The notes: generated by a model not told the origin, from the sequence alone. DNA of 64,000 nucleotides from Chthoniobacterales bacterium (GCA_039930045.1 JBDSQB010000002.1:124001-188000); one strand, 5' to 3'; positions 42,548 to 51,534 are shown, counted from the stretch's first letter. Made by a program: numbers and translations.

Positions 42548-45136
42548 TTACTCGGACGCCGGGGCGACGGCTTTCCGCTTGGCGGGTGCCTTACGCTTGG
42601 GAGCGGGCTTGGCTTTCGCAGTTGCGGTCGGTTTTTCATCGGACTCGGATGGAACTCGGGCGAAGGGCTTGTGCGTCGGCTTGGGCTTGAAGCTTTTGCG
42701 TGCCTCGAACTCGAAGCCGACTTTCGCGCCCTCCAGTTTGAGGAAGGCGGAGAAGGGTTTGCCTTTTTTGCTGATGAAGCGCTTGAAGAGGTCGGTCTTG
42801 CCGACGGTGAAAATCTTCAGAGCCTGATCCGCCGGGATGTTTTGCTGGAGGATCTGCTTGCCCATTTTGATGGTGGGTTCGCCTTCCTTCTCGGGAACGC
42901 AGAGGTAGTTGGTCTCGGTCTCGTAGATTTTGCCCAGCTCGGTCTCGGCCAGAAGTTTGGCGGTGGTGAGGTCGGGTGCGCCGTCGGCGTCGGCTTTTGG
43001 GAAATCGAAGGTGGCTTTGCAGTCTTCATCGAGGATGATGCTGGCGGCGAAGCGGCGGCCCATTTTGCTGACGAATCCTTCCAGCGGTCCGACGCGGCGG
43101 GTGGTGAGGAGTTCCTCGACTTCCTTCGGCTCAAACTCGCGTCCGGCGACGCCTTTCCAGATGCGAAGCTGGCAGCTTTGGCAGGTCCAGGTGCGGTAAT
43201 CTTCCTTAAACGGGCCGTTGCCGCATTTCGGGCAGACGACGTCGAGCGTGAGGTAGGTGCCCTCGATGGGCTCGTCGCCGAAGCCCTTGACCTTGTCCAC
43301 GAGATCCTGGGTGAGATGGCGAATGCCGGTCATGAATTCGACACGGGAAAGACGGCCGGCTTCCATTTCCTTCAGGCGAAACTCCCATTCGCCGGTCAGC
43401 TCGGGCTTGGTGAGAACGTCGGCTTTGAGGTTTTTCAGGAGGGTGATGACGGAAATGCCCTTGCTCGTGGCGATGAGTTCGCGTCCGCGGCGTTCGAGAT
43501 AACCTTCGTAAACCAGGCCTTCTATAATAGAAGCGCGCGTCGCCGGGGTGCCGAGGCCTTTCTCGCGCATGGCCTCGCGGAGTTCGTCGTCGTCGATGAG
43601 TTTGCCGGCGCCTTCCATCGCGCTGAGGAGGGTCGCTTCGTTGTAGCGGGCGGGCGGGCGGGTGAGGCTTTCCTTCACTTCGATCTGCTCGACGTCGGCG
43701 GTTTCGCCTTTTTTGACGGGAACGAGCGCCTTGCCAGACTCGTCGCCTTCCGCTTTTTCGGACTGAGCTTCCTTGCCGTAAACCGCCATCCAGCCTGGGT
43801 CGATGATGATTTTGCCGTCGGTTTTGAATTTCTCACCTTCGACGATGGTCACGCGGTTGGTGATCTCGAATTGGGCCGCCGGATAGAAGACCGCGATGAG
43901 GCGGCGGCTGACCATTTCGTAGATTTTCATCTGGAGATCGTCGAGGCCCGCGGGCGAGTTGCCGGTGGGGACGATGGCAAAGTGGTCCGAGACTTTGGCG
44001 TTGTTAAAGATGCGTTTGTTCGGATGAACCCAGCCGTTTTTGAGGGCTTTTTCGGCGTGCGCGCTGAGATCGCGGGAGTCGAAGCTGCCGAAGACGCTCT
44101 TCACGTTGCCGATGTAATCCTCGGGCAGATAACGCGAATCCGTTCTCGGGTAAGTGAGAACTTTATGGCGCTCGTAAAGGGCTTGGGCAATCTGGAGGGT
44201 GCGGGTTGCGGGCAGGCCGAAACGGGAGTTGGCTTCGCGCTGGAGGGTCGTGAGGTCGTAAAGCTGCGGCGCGATCTGGCTCGTGGGCTTTTTTTCCTCC
44301 TCGATGATGCCGATTTTCCTGGTGCATTTGGCGGCGATGGCCTCGGCGCGTTCGCGGGTCCAAAGGCGCTCGGCCTTGGCTTCCTCGCCCGCTTCGTCGG
44401 TGGCTTTTTTGAAACTTGGATCAAACCAGCGTCCGCGATAGCTCCCTGACTCGACTCCAAAATCGCCGAAGACTTCAAAATACGGGCGCTCCTTAAAGTT
44501 GCGGATCTTCTCCTCGCGCTCGACGAGGATGGCGAGCGTCGGCGTTTGCACGCGGCCCGCAGTCGTCTTCTGGAAACCGCCGATTTTCGAGTTGAAAGCC
44601 GTCAGCGCACGAGTCGAATTGATGCCGACCAGCCAGTCGCTTTCGCTGCGGGAAACGGCGGCGTCGGCCAGCGGCTGCATCTGTATTTCCGTTCGAAGTT
44701 TGGCAAAAGCCTCCTTGATCGCACCCGGAGTCATCGACTGGAGCCAGAGCCGCTGCGTGGGTTTGCTGGTGCCGGAGGCGGTGACGATGTTGCGGAAAAT
44801 CAGCTCGCCCTCGCGGCCGGCGTCGCAGGCATTGATGATGGAATCCACGTCCTTGCGCTTGATCAGGCGCTTCAGCACATTGAGCCGGCTGGTCGTTTTT
44901 TCGATGGGACGCAGGGCAAATTCGTCGGGCAATACTGGCAGATTGACGAGGCTCCATTTGCCACGTTTCACTTCCACTCCCTCGGGCGCGCACAATTCCA
45001 GGAGGTGGCCGACGGCCGATGAGACGATGTATTCGTCATTTTCAAACCAGTCCGACTCTTTTTGAAGTTTGCCGATGACCTTGGCGATGTCGCCCGCGAC
45101 CGATGGCTTTTCGGCGATGATGAGAGTTTTGCCCAT
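42548..45136 (-). CDS. topB: DNA topoisomerase III-type (type IA) with Ala/Lys/Pro tail
   Basis: 862 residues. The toprim domain starts TLIIAEKPSVAGDIAKVIG and has ACDAGREGELIFRN; the type IA core has TTAGRVQTPTLAILVEREE and the active-site region LTYPRTDSRYLPEDY near residue 328. A zinc ribbon (CPKCGNGPF and CQSCQLRIW) follows at about 630, then two topoisomerase C-terminal repeat blocks (KMGRRFAASIILDED; SKKGKPFSAFLKLEGAK). The last 45 residues are basic (TATAKAKPAPKRKAPAKRK), like histone-H1-type tails. It relaxes negative supercoils and decatenates DNA. It contains essentially no CTAAC pentamers although it is the second-longest gene here. Confidence 0.92.
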   Translation of the reverse strand: MGKTLIIAEKPSVAGDIAKVIGKLQKESDWFENDEYIVSSAVGHLLELCAPEGVEVKRGKWSLVNLPVLPDEFALRPIEKTTSRLNVLKRLIKRKDVDSIINACDAGREGELIFRNIVTASGTSKPTQRLWLQSMTPGAIKEAFAKLRTEIQMQPLADAAVSRSESDWLVGINSTRALTAFNSKIGGFQKTTAGRVQTPTLAILVEREEKIRNFKERPYFEVFGDFGVESGSYRGRWFDPSFKKATDEAGEEAKAERLWTRERAEAIAAKCTRKIGIIEEEKKPTSQIAPQLYDLTTLQREANSRFGLPATRTLQIAQALYERHKVLTYPRTDSRYLPEDYIGNVKSVFGSFDSRDLSAHAEKALKNGWVHPNKRIFNNAKVSDHFAIVPTGNSPAGLDDLQMKIYEMVSRRLIAVFYPAAQFEITNRVTIVEGEKFKTDGKIIIDPGWMAVYGKEAQSEKAEGDESGKALVPVKKGETADVEQIEVKESLTRPPARYNEATLLSAMEGAGKLIDDDELREAMREKGLGTPATRASIIEGLVYEGYLERRGRELIATSKGISVITLLKNLKADVLTKPELTGEWEFRLKEMEAGRLSRVEFMTGIRHLTQDLVDKVKGFGDEPIEGTYLTLDVVCPKCGNGPFKEDYRTWTCQSCQLRIWKGVAGREFEPKEVEELLTTRRVGPLEGFVSKMGRRFAASIILDEDCKATFDFPKADADGAPDLTTAKLLAETELGKIYETETNYLCVPEKEGEPTIKMGKQILQQNIPADQALKIFTVGKTDLFKRFISKKGKPFSAFLKLEGAKVGFEFEARKSFKPKPTHKPFARVPSESDEKPTATAKAKPAPKRKAPAKRKAVAPASE

Positions 45137-45300
45137 GGGAGTTAAATAGATATCTGAAAAGAATCGGCTTCAGCGCGTTCACTGGGAATCGAAGCCGCAC
45201 ACGTTTAATCGCTGGCGGGGCCGGTTGCAAATTTCAATTTCATCCAGATCCCTGATGCATTTCTGATTGTGAGGAAACCATTCCGCCCACACTTTAGGCG

Positions 45301-46128
45301 ATGTTTCCCCGATTGATCGTCCTGCTCGCGGCTCTTTTTCTCGTGCCGCTGCTGCGAGCGCAGGAGAGCGACCCGGCGGCGCTGGCCCTTTTCGACAGCG
45401 CCCTCGCCAAGATCCAAGCCCGGGCCATTCCGCTCCGCAAATGGCAATATCGCCAGACGCTCACGACGCAGCAATTCGACAGCGATGGCACTGTGATCGC
45501 CACGGGAACTTGGAAGTCGATCTTCCGTCCCGATGAGAAAGATCCCATCGAATACACTTCGGAGGAACTGGACGGAACGCTGACGTTTTTCCATAAGGGC
45601 GCTGAGAAAACGGCGGACAAACCCACGAAGTCAGACCAGCCCGATTCGACTCCCACTCCCGCCGCGGACGACGACGATTCCTCGTCGAACACCCGCATCG
45701 ACTCGCTGGCCGACGCCATCCGCAAATATTCCCTGCGCGACCGCTACGTCTGGACCTGTCTGCCCGATGAAAAGGCTGCGGGCGAGTCCGCCGCCGTGAT
45801 CGCTTTCAATCCCAAACCTGGCCTGCCGATCAAGACCCGCGAGCAGCGTTTCTTCGCCCAACTCACTGGCAAGATCTGGATCAGCCGCCAGGACGCCACC
45901 GTTCTCAAATCCGAGGGCGCGCTGCTGGAGCCGTATCGCCTTTTCTGGATCATTGCCCGGATCACGAAGCTGGAGTTTAACTACGAAGTCGAGTCCAACC
46001 CCGACAACCGCCTCCTCCGGAAAAGCCGGGCCAGCGCCGAAACGGTGGTCGTATTCCCCTTTAAGACCGTCCACCAACAGCATTCGCTCGTGGTGGATAA
46101 ATACGAGCCGCGCACGCCGCGGAAGTGA
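45301..46128 (+). CDS. Secreted protein of unknown function
   Basis: 275 residues with a signal peptide (LIVLLAALFLVPLLRAQ) and a mature domain broken by an acidic/Pro/Ser linker (TPTPAADDDDSSSNT) at about residue 115-130. Strand-rich blocks such as YRQTLTTQQFDSDGTVIATG and IWISRQDATVLKSEG resemble LolA/LppX-type or DUF-type periplasmic folds but give no firm family. The gene is convergent with the glycine-zipper protein, with a one-base gap. The 164 bases upstream hold its promoter and that of the divergent topoisomerase; I see no clear boxes. Confidence 0.7.
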   Translation: MFPRLIVLLAALFLVPLLRAQESDPAALALFDSALAKIQARAIPLRKWQYRQTLTTQQFDSDGTVIATGTWKSIFRPDEKDPIEYTSEELDGTLTFFHKGAEKTADKPTKSDQPDSTPTPAADDDDSSSNTRIDSLADAIRKYSLRDRYVWTCLPDEKAAGESAAVIAFNPKPGLPIKTREQRFFAQLTGKIWISRQDATVLKSEGALLEPYRLFWIIARITKLEFNYEVESNPDNRLLRKSRASAETVVVFPFKTVHQQHSLVVDKYEPRTPRK

Positions 46129-46129
46129 C

Positions 46130-46675
46130 TTAGAATCGATTCATCTTCTCCAGTGGGAAGATGTAGGTGAGCCGGTCCCAGGCCGCATGGGCAGCGGGGC
46201 GGGCTTCCTCCCACGGCAAATGCGCGGTGCCGCCGTGGTCGTTGTAATAGCGAATCAAATCCGGCTCGGCTTGCTCGAAACTTTCACCGGGCGTGTAGTT
46301 GTTATAACCCGCGCGATAGGCCGGTTCGTAGTCGAGATAGGACGAGCCCGGCTTCGCAAACGTCTGTTCGGCGTGATGCTTCATCCAATACTCCGGCTCG
46401 CCGCTGGGGTCGAAAAGTTCCCCGCCAATCTTGCCTGCAATCGTCCCGACCGTTCCGCCGATGGCCGCGCCGATCAATGCCCCCACGGGTCCGGCGACTA
46501 CGGTGCCGATGAATGTCCCGCCGATCGCACCGGCGATGCCGCCCGCTTTTTTCTGCAATTGATGCGCCGGATCAGTCACCGGGCAATGTTTGTAATCGAG
46601 CGACTCGGCGTCGGCCAGAGTCTCGGCATCGGGCTTAAACTCGTCCGAGGGAGCGGTATTTGAGGTTTCTTCCAT
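46130..46675 (-). CDS. Glycine-zipper domain protein, uncharacterised
   Basis: 181 residues. A central glycine-zipper segment (AGGIAGAIGGTFIGTVVAGP and GALIGAAIGGTVGTIAGKIG) could insert in a membrane or self-associate; flanks are soluble. The C-terminal part (YLDYEPAYRAGYNNY, FEQAEPDLIRYYNDH, ARPAAHAAWDRLTY) belongs to a type often seen in stress-related proteins of soil bacteria with no known function. It is the third gene of a minus-strand run after the Rieske oxidoreductase and the methyltransferase. Confidence 0.75.
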   Translation of the reverse strand: MEETSNTAPSDEFKPDAETLADAESLDYKHCPVTDPAHQLQKKAGGIAGAIGGTFIGTVVAGPVGALIGAAIGGTVGTIAGKIGGELFDPSGEPEYWMKHHAEQTFAKPGSSYLDYEPAYRAGYNNYTPGESFEQAEPDLIRYYNDHGGTAHLPWEEARPAAHAAWDRLTYIFPLEKMNRF

Positions 46676-46715
46676 ACAAATAATTCGTCCGGCGAAACCA
46701 AGCGGACGTGGAAAG

Positions 46716-47399
46716 TTAGTTTCCCGGCTTCTGCGGCGGCGCTTGGAAGGTCAATTTACCCAGATCGGCCAGCCGCCAGAGACCGAGGGATTTGTCGGCG
46801 TAACGTCCGTCGCCCTCGGGGCACGCCTCATTGATGAGCTGTAGCGGCGGTGGAAAATGGAAGGGCGGCAACTCCAGATTCAAGGTGCGCCAGCCGCCGT
46901 CGCGAGACTCGCGGTTGGCCGTGCGCCCGGTAAATGTCGTCGTCAGCAAATAGGTCGAGCCGCTGCGGACCAGATTCTGGATCGCGGCGAAAATGGACGC
47001 GTAGGAAAAATGCACCAGACAATCGCGGCAGAGCACGACATCGACTTTGGGCAGATCGTCGGCGAGGAGATTGAGGTGGAGAAACGTGCAGGAATACCCC
47101 AGCGCATGGTTTTCCAACTCCACTTGCAGACGCTCGATCAGCTCGCGAACGATGTCGCCGCCGATGTAATTTTGGATCGGAAGCGACGCCTGCCGCAACC
47201 AGCCGAAGTCGCCGCAGGGAATGTCGAGCAGACTCTCCGCGCCGAGCGAGCGGAGCAATTTCGGGACTTCCATACGAATGACAGCCGTCGTTTCGCTCTC
47301 GGACCCCGGACCCGAGCGGGAGACGGTCGATCCCCAGTGATTCGCCTCGTAGATGGAAGTGAAAATACTCTCGTGAACATTGGCGGGCACATCATCCAT
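46716..47399 (-). CDS. SAM-dependent methyltransferase (class I)
   Basis: 227 residues with a Rossmann-type methyltransferase fold. Motif I is ESLLDIPCGDFGWLRQA, motif II YIGGDIVRELIERL, and DVVLCRDCLVHFSY the post-motif region. The final segment PPFHFPPPLQLINEACPEG followed by KSLGLWRLADL is seen in related proteins that sit in glycan loci, but substrate cannot be assigned. It starts 30 bases after the stop of the Rieske oxidoreductase gene on the same strand. Confidence 0.82.
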   Translation of the reverse strand: MDDVPANVHESIFTSIYEANHWGSTVSRSGPGSESETTAVIRMEVPKLLRSLGAESLLDIPCGDFGWLRQASLPIQNYIGGDIVRELIERLQVELENHALGYSCTFLHLNLLADDLPKVDVVLCRDCLVHFSYASIFAAIQNLVRSGSTYLLTTTFTGRTANRESRDGGWRTLNLELPPFHFPPPLQLINEACPEGDGRYADKSLGLWRLADLGKLTFQAPPQKPGN

Positions 47400-47429
47400 G
47401 GCTCACCTCTAGTGGAACCGGGTGGCGAT

Positions 47430-48959
47430 TCAACCCTTACTCTCGACCGGACTCAGATCGCTCTCGGCCGGACCGGCGAAAACGCGTCCGTCGCATTGGA
47501 AACGCGAGCCGTGGCACGGGCAATCCCAGGTTCGCTCGGCTCCATTCCAAGCCACGATGCAACCCATGTGTGGGCAGACGGCGGAAACGAGGTGAGTCTG
47601 GCCCGACTCATCGCGGCTGGCGGCGATTTTGTGGCCGTCGCGCCGGATGATAGCGCCCTGACCCGGCTGTAAATTCTCCACGGCTTGGTCCTTGCCGCGC
47701 GAGAGAAAATCTTTCGCCAGATAGAATGGGTAATCCTTGTTTTCGACCAAATAATCCCACGTCGCAGACAGTTTCTTGCGCTCCACGGCGAACAAATCGC
47801 TCCACGGACTCGCGCCATCGACGATCAAATCCGTGATCATCCGCGCCGCCAATGTCCCGAAACTCGTCCCGTGCCCGGCGTAACCGGTGCCGATGTATTG
47901 GTGCTCCCGCATCGCGCCGATGTAGGGCAACCCATCGACCGGCTCGACGACCTGACCCGACCAACGCCGTTCCAGTGCGACTCCGGGGAGGAGTTCGCGG
48001 AGTTTCGCCTCCAATCGCTCGAAGCGCTCTTCGGTGTTTAACTCCTGGCCCGTTTTGTGGTCCTCGCCGCCGAGAATCGCCACGTCGCCATCCTCGTGAT
48101 GATCGATTCGCAGATACAAATAGGGATCCGCCGTGTCCCACCAGAGCATTTCGGGGACGGTGCCGGTCGGTATTTTCCCTTCGACGGCGTAGGTGGAATA
48201 AAGCGCGAGCTTGGTTTGCAAGAGCGACTGGCTCAGAAAACCGGCGTGACCGGTGAGCGGAACGTGAGTCGCCAGCACGAGGTCGGTGTAGTGGATCGTA
48301 TATTTATTGCCCGTGGCATTCGCCGTGGCGCGAGTCGGATCGTCATGAAACTCCGACGCCTCCGTTTGCTCAAAAAGCAGCCCGCCCGCCTCCACGAACG
48401 CCTGGGCCAGCGCACGCAGATATTTCACGGGATGAAATTTCCACTGGTTCGCGTAGCGAATCGCCGGACGCCCCGTGATCGGGCCCGCTTCCATGAACAT
48501 ACCGGGGAAACCAAGTTCGTAGTCGAGGTCGGCCTCGTCGCGGAGTTCCTGGGCTGCCTCTTTCAGATCGGCGTCCTCGGCCACGACCAGAAACGCCGGA
48601 ATCGCCCGCAGCTCGCAGTCGATCCCGAGTTCGGTCACGATCTCGCGCAATTCATCAATCGCCGCCCCGTGCGCATCCCAGATCGCCTGGGCGTGGTCGC
48701 GCCCAAAATGTTGAAGAAGATCGGTCAGCAGCATGTCGGTCACCTGGGTAAGATGCGCCGTGGTGTGCCCGGTCTGGCCCTCGGCGATGCGCCCGCGTTC
48801 GACGATGGCGACGCGTTTGCCAGCCTTGCGCAGCAACCAGCCCGCCGTGATGCCCGTGATGCCGCCGCCGACGATCAAGACATCGACCTGCAAGTCGGAT
48901 GCGAGTGCAGGAAACGAGATTTCCTCCGCCGTTTCGAGCCAGTAAGGAGTGGTGTTCAT
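47430..48959 (-). CDS. FAD-dependent oxidoreductase with C-terminal Rieske [2Fe-2S] domain
   Basis: 509 residues. The N-terminus has the ADP-binding VDVLIVGGGITGITAGWLL and the DAO-type body (RVAIVERGRIAEGQTGHTTA, GTGYAGHGTSFGTLAARM). From about residue 425 there is a Rieske domain with the ligands in VCPHMGCIV and CPCHGSRFQCDGRV (CxH and CxxH). This fusion is a common but little-studied family. It probably oxidises an amine-type substrate with electrons passed through the iron-sulphur centre; the substrate is unknown. A 21-bp tandem array fills the region upstream. Confidence 0.92.
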   Translation of the reverse strand: MNTTPYWLETAEEISFPALASDLQVDVLIVGGGITGITAGWLLRKAGKRVAIVERGRIAEGQTGHTTAHLTQVTDMLLTDLLQHFGRDHAQAIWDAHGAAIDELREIVTELGIDCELRAIPAFLVVAEDADLKEAAQELRDEADLDYELGFPGMFMEAGPITGRPAIRYANQWKFHPVKYLRALAQAFVEAGGLLFEQTEASEFHDDPTRATANATGNKYTIHYTDLVLATHVPLTGHAGFLSQSLLQTKLALYSTYAVEGKIPTGTVPEMLWWDTADPYLYLRIDHHEDGDVAILGGEDHKTGQELNTEERFERLEAKLRELLPGVALERRWSGQVVEPVDGLPYIGAMREHQYIGTGYAGHGTSFGTLAARMITDLIVDGASPWSDLFAVERKKLSATWDYLVENKDYPFYLAKDFLSRGKDQAVENLQPGQGAIIRRDGHKIAASRDESGQTHLVSAVCPHMGCIVAWNGAERTWDCPCHGSRFQCDGRVFAGPAESDLSPVESKG

Positions 48960-49064
48960 GCCAGTGTAACGCGCCTTGCCCCAGCGCCGGACGGTGATTT
49001 CTCTGCAACTCCACTCGGAGAACGCGCAGACGGGAGTACCAATCGAATGGACGAGAGGCCCGAG

Positions 49065-49337
49065 CGGACGAAAATCAGGATCGAGCGGACGAATTTGGAG
49101 AGCGGACGGACAAATGACGAACCCACGCGGACGAATCTAGAGTCTGCGCGAACGAATTTGCAGGTCGGACGAACCAATTGGGACCTCACGCGGACGAATT
49201 TTTGGTCCTCGCGGACGAATCATGAACCCGCGCGGACGAATCTGCGAGTCGGACAGACCAATTTGCACCTCGCGCGAACCAATTTTCTGCTTCCGCGGAC
49301 GAATTTTCTGACGGGGCGGACGCCGGAGCGGAGTTAG
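49065..49337. repeat. Degenerate 21-bp tandem array, 13 units
   Basis: Units of exactly 21 bases begin with the core CGGACGAAT (exact in 6 of the first 12 units; variants CGAACCAAT and CGAACGAAT) followed by 12 variable bases. Units 3-7 and 8-12 match each other better than their neighbours, giving a higher-order 105-bp repeat (49107-49211 and 49212-49316). The last, partial unit reaches the stop codon of dprA. It sits in the 374-base gap before the Rieske gene; the remaining bases 48960-49064 show nothing else. On the plus strand one frame reads repeated RTN plus four residues. Confidence 0.85.
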
Positions 49338-50425
49338 AGCAGTTTCACGAAACGCTGGCCGGGCAATTGTTTCACGAGGCGTTTCATTTCCAGGGCGAGG
49401 AGGGTGGAAAGGACTTTGCCGGTGGCCAGGCCGCTGGCGGCGACGATGCGGTCGATGGGCGTCTCGTCATCGGTGATCGCGTCGTAAACGGCGCGTTGCT
49501 CGTCGCTCAGGTCGGCGGGCGCGCTGCGCGTCAACTCTGGCGCATGCCGGAAGAGCGTGCCGAGGTCGTCGAGGATGTCGGCGGCGTCCATCACGAGTTT
49601 GGCACCCTGCTGGATGAGCCGGTTGGAGCCCATGGAGTTCGGCCGGTCGATGGGGCCGGGAACGGCATAAACGGTGCGGCCTTGTTCGAGGGCCATGTTG
49701 GCGCTGATGAGCGCGCCGCTATTGAGTCCGGCTTCGACGACGAGCGTGCCAAAGCTCCAGCCGCTGATGATGCGGTTGCGCATGGGGAAAGTTTGCCGGT
49801 CGGGTTGCACGGTGATGGAAAATTCGCTGATGACGGCTCCATTTCCGGCGGCGATTTTCTCGGCGAGTTCTTTGTTTTCCGGTGGGTAGAGAAATTGGTG
49901 TCCACTGCCGAGGACGGCGATGGTGCGGCCCTTGGCGGCGAGTGCGCCCTGATGCGCGGCGGTGTCGATGCCTCGGGCGAGGCCGCTGACGACGGTGAGG
50001 CCGGAGTAGGCGAGTTGGTAGGAGAGTTTGCGCGCGGCTTCGATGCCGTAGTGGGTGGTTTTGCGCGAGCCGACGACGCCGATGGCGTGCTGGTCTTTTT
50101 CGAGAAGTTTCCCCCAGACGTAGAGAACGGTCGGCGGGTCGTGGATTTCGCGGAGGAGCGGGGGGTAAAACGAGTCGGCCTGGGTGATGACGGTGACGCC
50201 GTATTCCTGAATGCGGGCGAGCTCGGCGCTGAGGTCGATGGTGCGTTCCCAGTTGGCAATCTCGGAGGCGGTGTCGGGACCGATTCCGGGGATTTGCTCA
50301 AGGACGGATTGTCGCGCGGTGAGGATGCGCTCGGGAGTCTCGAAGCAATCGAGCAATTTGCGAATCCGCACGGGGCCGATGCGCGGGATCATGTTGAGCG
50401 CGATGCAGGCCTCGGTGTGATTCAT
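49334..50425 (-). CDS. dprA: DNA-processing protein DprA/Smf
   Basis: 363 residues in the full DprA layout: an N-terminal HhH/SAM-like domain (LNMIPRIGPVRIRKLLDCFE), the Rossmann-like core with IGVVGSRKTTHYGIEAARKL, VVSGLARGIDTAAHQGAL, VLGSGHQFLYPPENKEL, FPMRNRIISGWS and VVEAGLNSGALISA, and a C-terminal winged helix (ETPIDRIVAASGLATGKVL). DprA loads RecA onto incoming single strands during natural transformation. It is the third gene of a pseudopilin-aroB-dprA run, and the 21-bp array abuts its stop. Confidence 0.97.
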   Translation of the reverse strand: MNHTEACIALNMIPRIGPVRIRKLLDCFETPERILTARQSVLEQIPGIGPDTASEIANWERTIDLSAELARIQEYGVTVITQADSFYPPLLREIHDPPTVLYVWGKLLEKDQHAIGVVGSRKTTHYGIEAARKLSYQLAYSGLTVVSGLARGIDTAAHQGALAAKGRTIAVLGSGHQFLYPPENKELAEKIAAGNGAVISEFSITVQPDRQTFPMRNRIISGWSFGTLVVEAGLNSGALISANMALEQGRTVYAVPGPIDRPNSMGSNRLIQQGAKLVMDAADILDDLGTLFRHAPELTRSAPADLSDEQRAVYDAITDDETPIDRIVAASGLATGKVLSTLLALEMKRLVKQLPGQRFVKLL

Positions 50426-50452
50426 GGAAAGAGATGAATCCCAAACCGGCTC

Positions 50453-51532
50453 CTAGCGCAAGGCTTCTATCTCGCGGCGGATGTCTTCGATGGAAATGGA
50501 ACTCGCCACAAAGGCGTCGCCGATGCCGGGCGAGAGGATGAATCGAATCTGGCCAGCGGAGAATTTTTTGTCCTTCTGGAGCGCAGTAAGAATCGATTCT
50601 GTGGAGATGCTGGCAGGGAGCTGCGTGGGGAGTTGGAAGCGAATGAGCAAGGCCTCGATGGCGGCGAGATCGGCGGCAGGCATCTGTGCGTGGGAGACGG
50701 ACAATCGCGCCGCCGCGAGGATACCGAGGCTGATGGCTTCGCCGTGCAGAAGGTTGCCGTAGCCGGCGGCGTTTTCGATGCCGTGGCCGATGGTGTGGCC
50801 GAAGTTGAGCAGCGCGCGCAGGCCGAGGGTTTCGAATTCGTCCTGGCTGACGATGCTGGCCTTGATCTCGATGTTGCGCTGGATGATGGAGGTGAGGTCG
50901 TCGATGTTAGCACAGTCGAAGGACTGGAGTTTTTCGAAGAGGTCCGCGTCGCGGATGATGGCGTGCTTGATGATTTCGGCGAAACCCTCGTTGAACTCGC
51001 GCTCGGGCAATGTTTGCAAGGTGCTAACATCGACTAACACAGCGCGTGGTTGATGGAAACTGCCGACGAGATTTTTGCCACTGGCGAGATTCACGCCGGT
51101 CTTGCCGCCGATGGAGCTATCGACTTGGGCCAGGACGGTGGTGGGTATTTGAATGCAGGGAATGCCGCGAAAATAGATGGCGGCCACGAAACCCGCGAGG
51201 TCGCCGATGACTCCGCCGCCAAGTGCGATAACAATGGAACTCCGGTCCAGGCCAGCGTCGGCCATCTTGTCTAACAACCCTTCCGCGACGGGCAACGATT
51301 TGCTTTTTTCCCCGGCGGGGACAGTTAGTAAAACTGCTTCGATGTTAGCAACGCGGAGACTGTGCAAAACGCATTCCGCATAGAGTGGGCCAACATTATC
51401 ATCCGTAATGACGGCCACCGTAGATTTCAGGTTGAGAAAAGCAATCTGATCAACAAAAGATCTAAGAAAACCACACCCGATTGCAATGGAGTAGGATCTG
51501 TCCGCCAGACACACTGAAACTCCCGACACCAT
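50453..51532 (-). CDS. aroB: 3-dehydroquinate synthase
   Basis: 359 residues from MVSGVSVCLADRSY; the frame opens ten codons earlier inside the pilin gene. NAD-binding and active-site motifs: VPAGEKSKS, IVIALGGGVIGDLAGFVAA, IQIPTTVLAQVDSSIGGKTG, EIIKHAIIRD, LNFGHTIGHGIENAAGYG and LHGEAISLGI. It makes 3-dehydroquinate from DAHP in the shikimate pathway. It starts three bases after the pilin stop and ends 27 bases before dprA. Three copies of CTAACATC/GATGTTAG lie in this gene, the densest cluster in the window. Confidence 0.97.
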   Translation of the reverse strand: MVSGVSVCLADRSYSIAIGCGFLRSFVDQIAFLNLKSTVAVITDDNVGPLYAECVLHSLRVANIEAVLLTVPAGEKSKSLPVAEGLLDKMADAGLDRSSIVIALGGGVIGDLAGFVAAIYFRGIPCIQIPTTVLAQVDSSIGGKTGVNLASGKNLVGSFHQPRAVLVDVSTLQTLPEREFNEGFAEIIKHAIIRDADLFEKLQSFDCANIDDLTSIIQRNIEIKASIVSQDEFETLGLRALLNFGHTIGHGIENAAGYGNLLHGEAISLGILAAARLSVSHAQMPAADLAAIEALLIRFQLPTQLPASISTESILTALQKDKKFSAGQIRFILSPGIGDAFVASSISIEDIRREIEALR

Positions 51533-51534
51533 TT

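Noticed and set aside
42377-44449. 690-codon plus-strand open frame
   Set aside because: Antisense to topB; the GC-rich codon pattern of the real gene leaves stops rare on the opposite strand. Low-complexity Phe/Gly/Glu-rich translation with no family.
48057-49337. 426-codon plus-strand frame ending in RTN heptad repeats
   Set aside because: Most of it is antisense to the Rieske oxidoreductase and has no start of its own near the repeats; the heptads follow from the 21-bp unit length. Kept only as part of the repeat finding.
49065-49337. CRISPR array
   Set aside because: Unit of 21 bases with a 9-base core is too short, the core is degenerate, and there are no cas genes.
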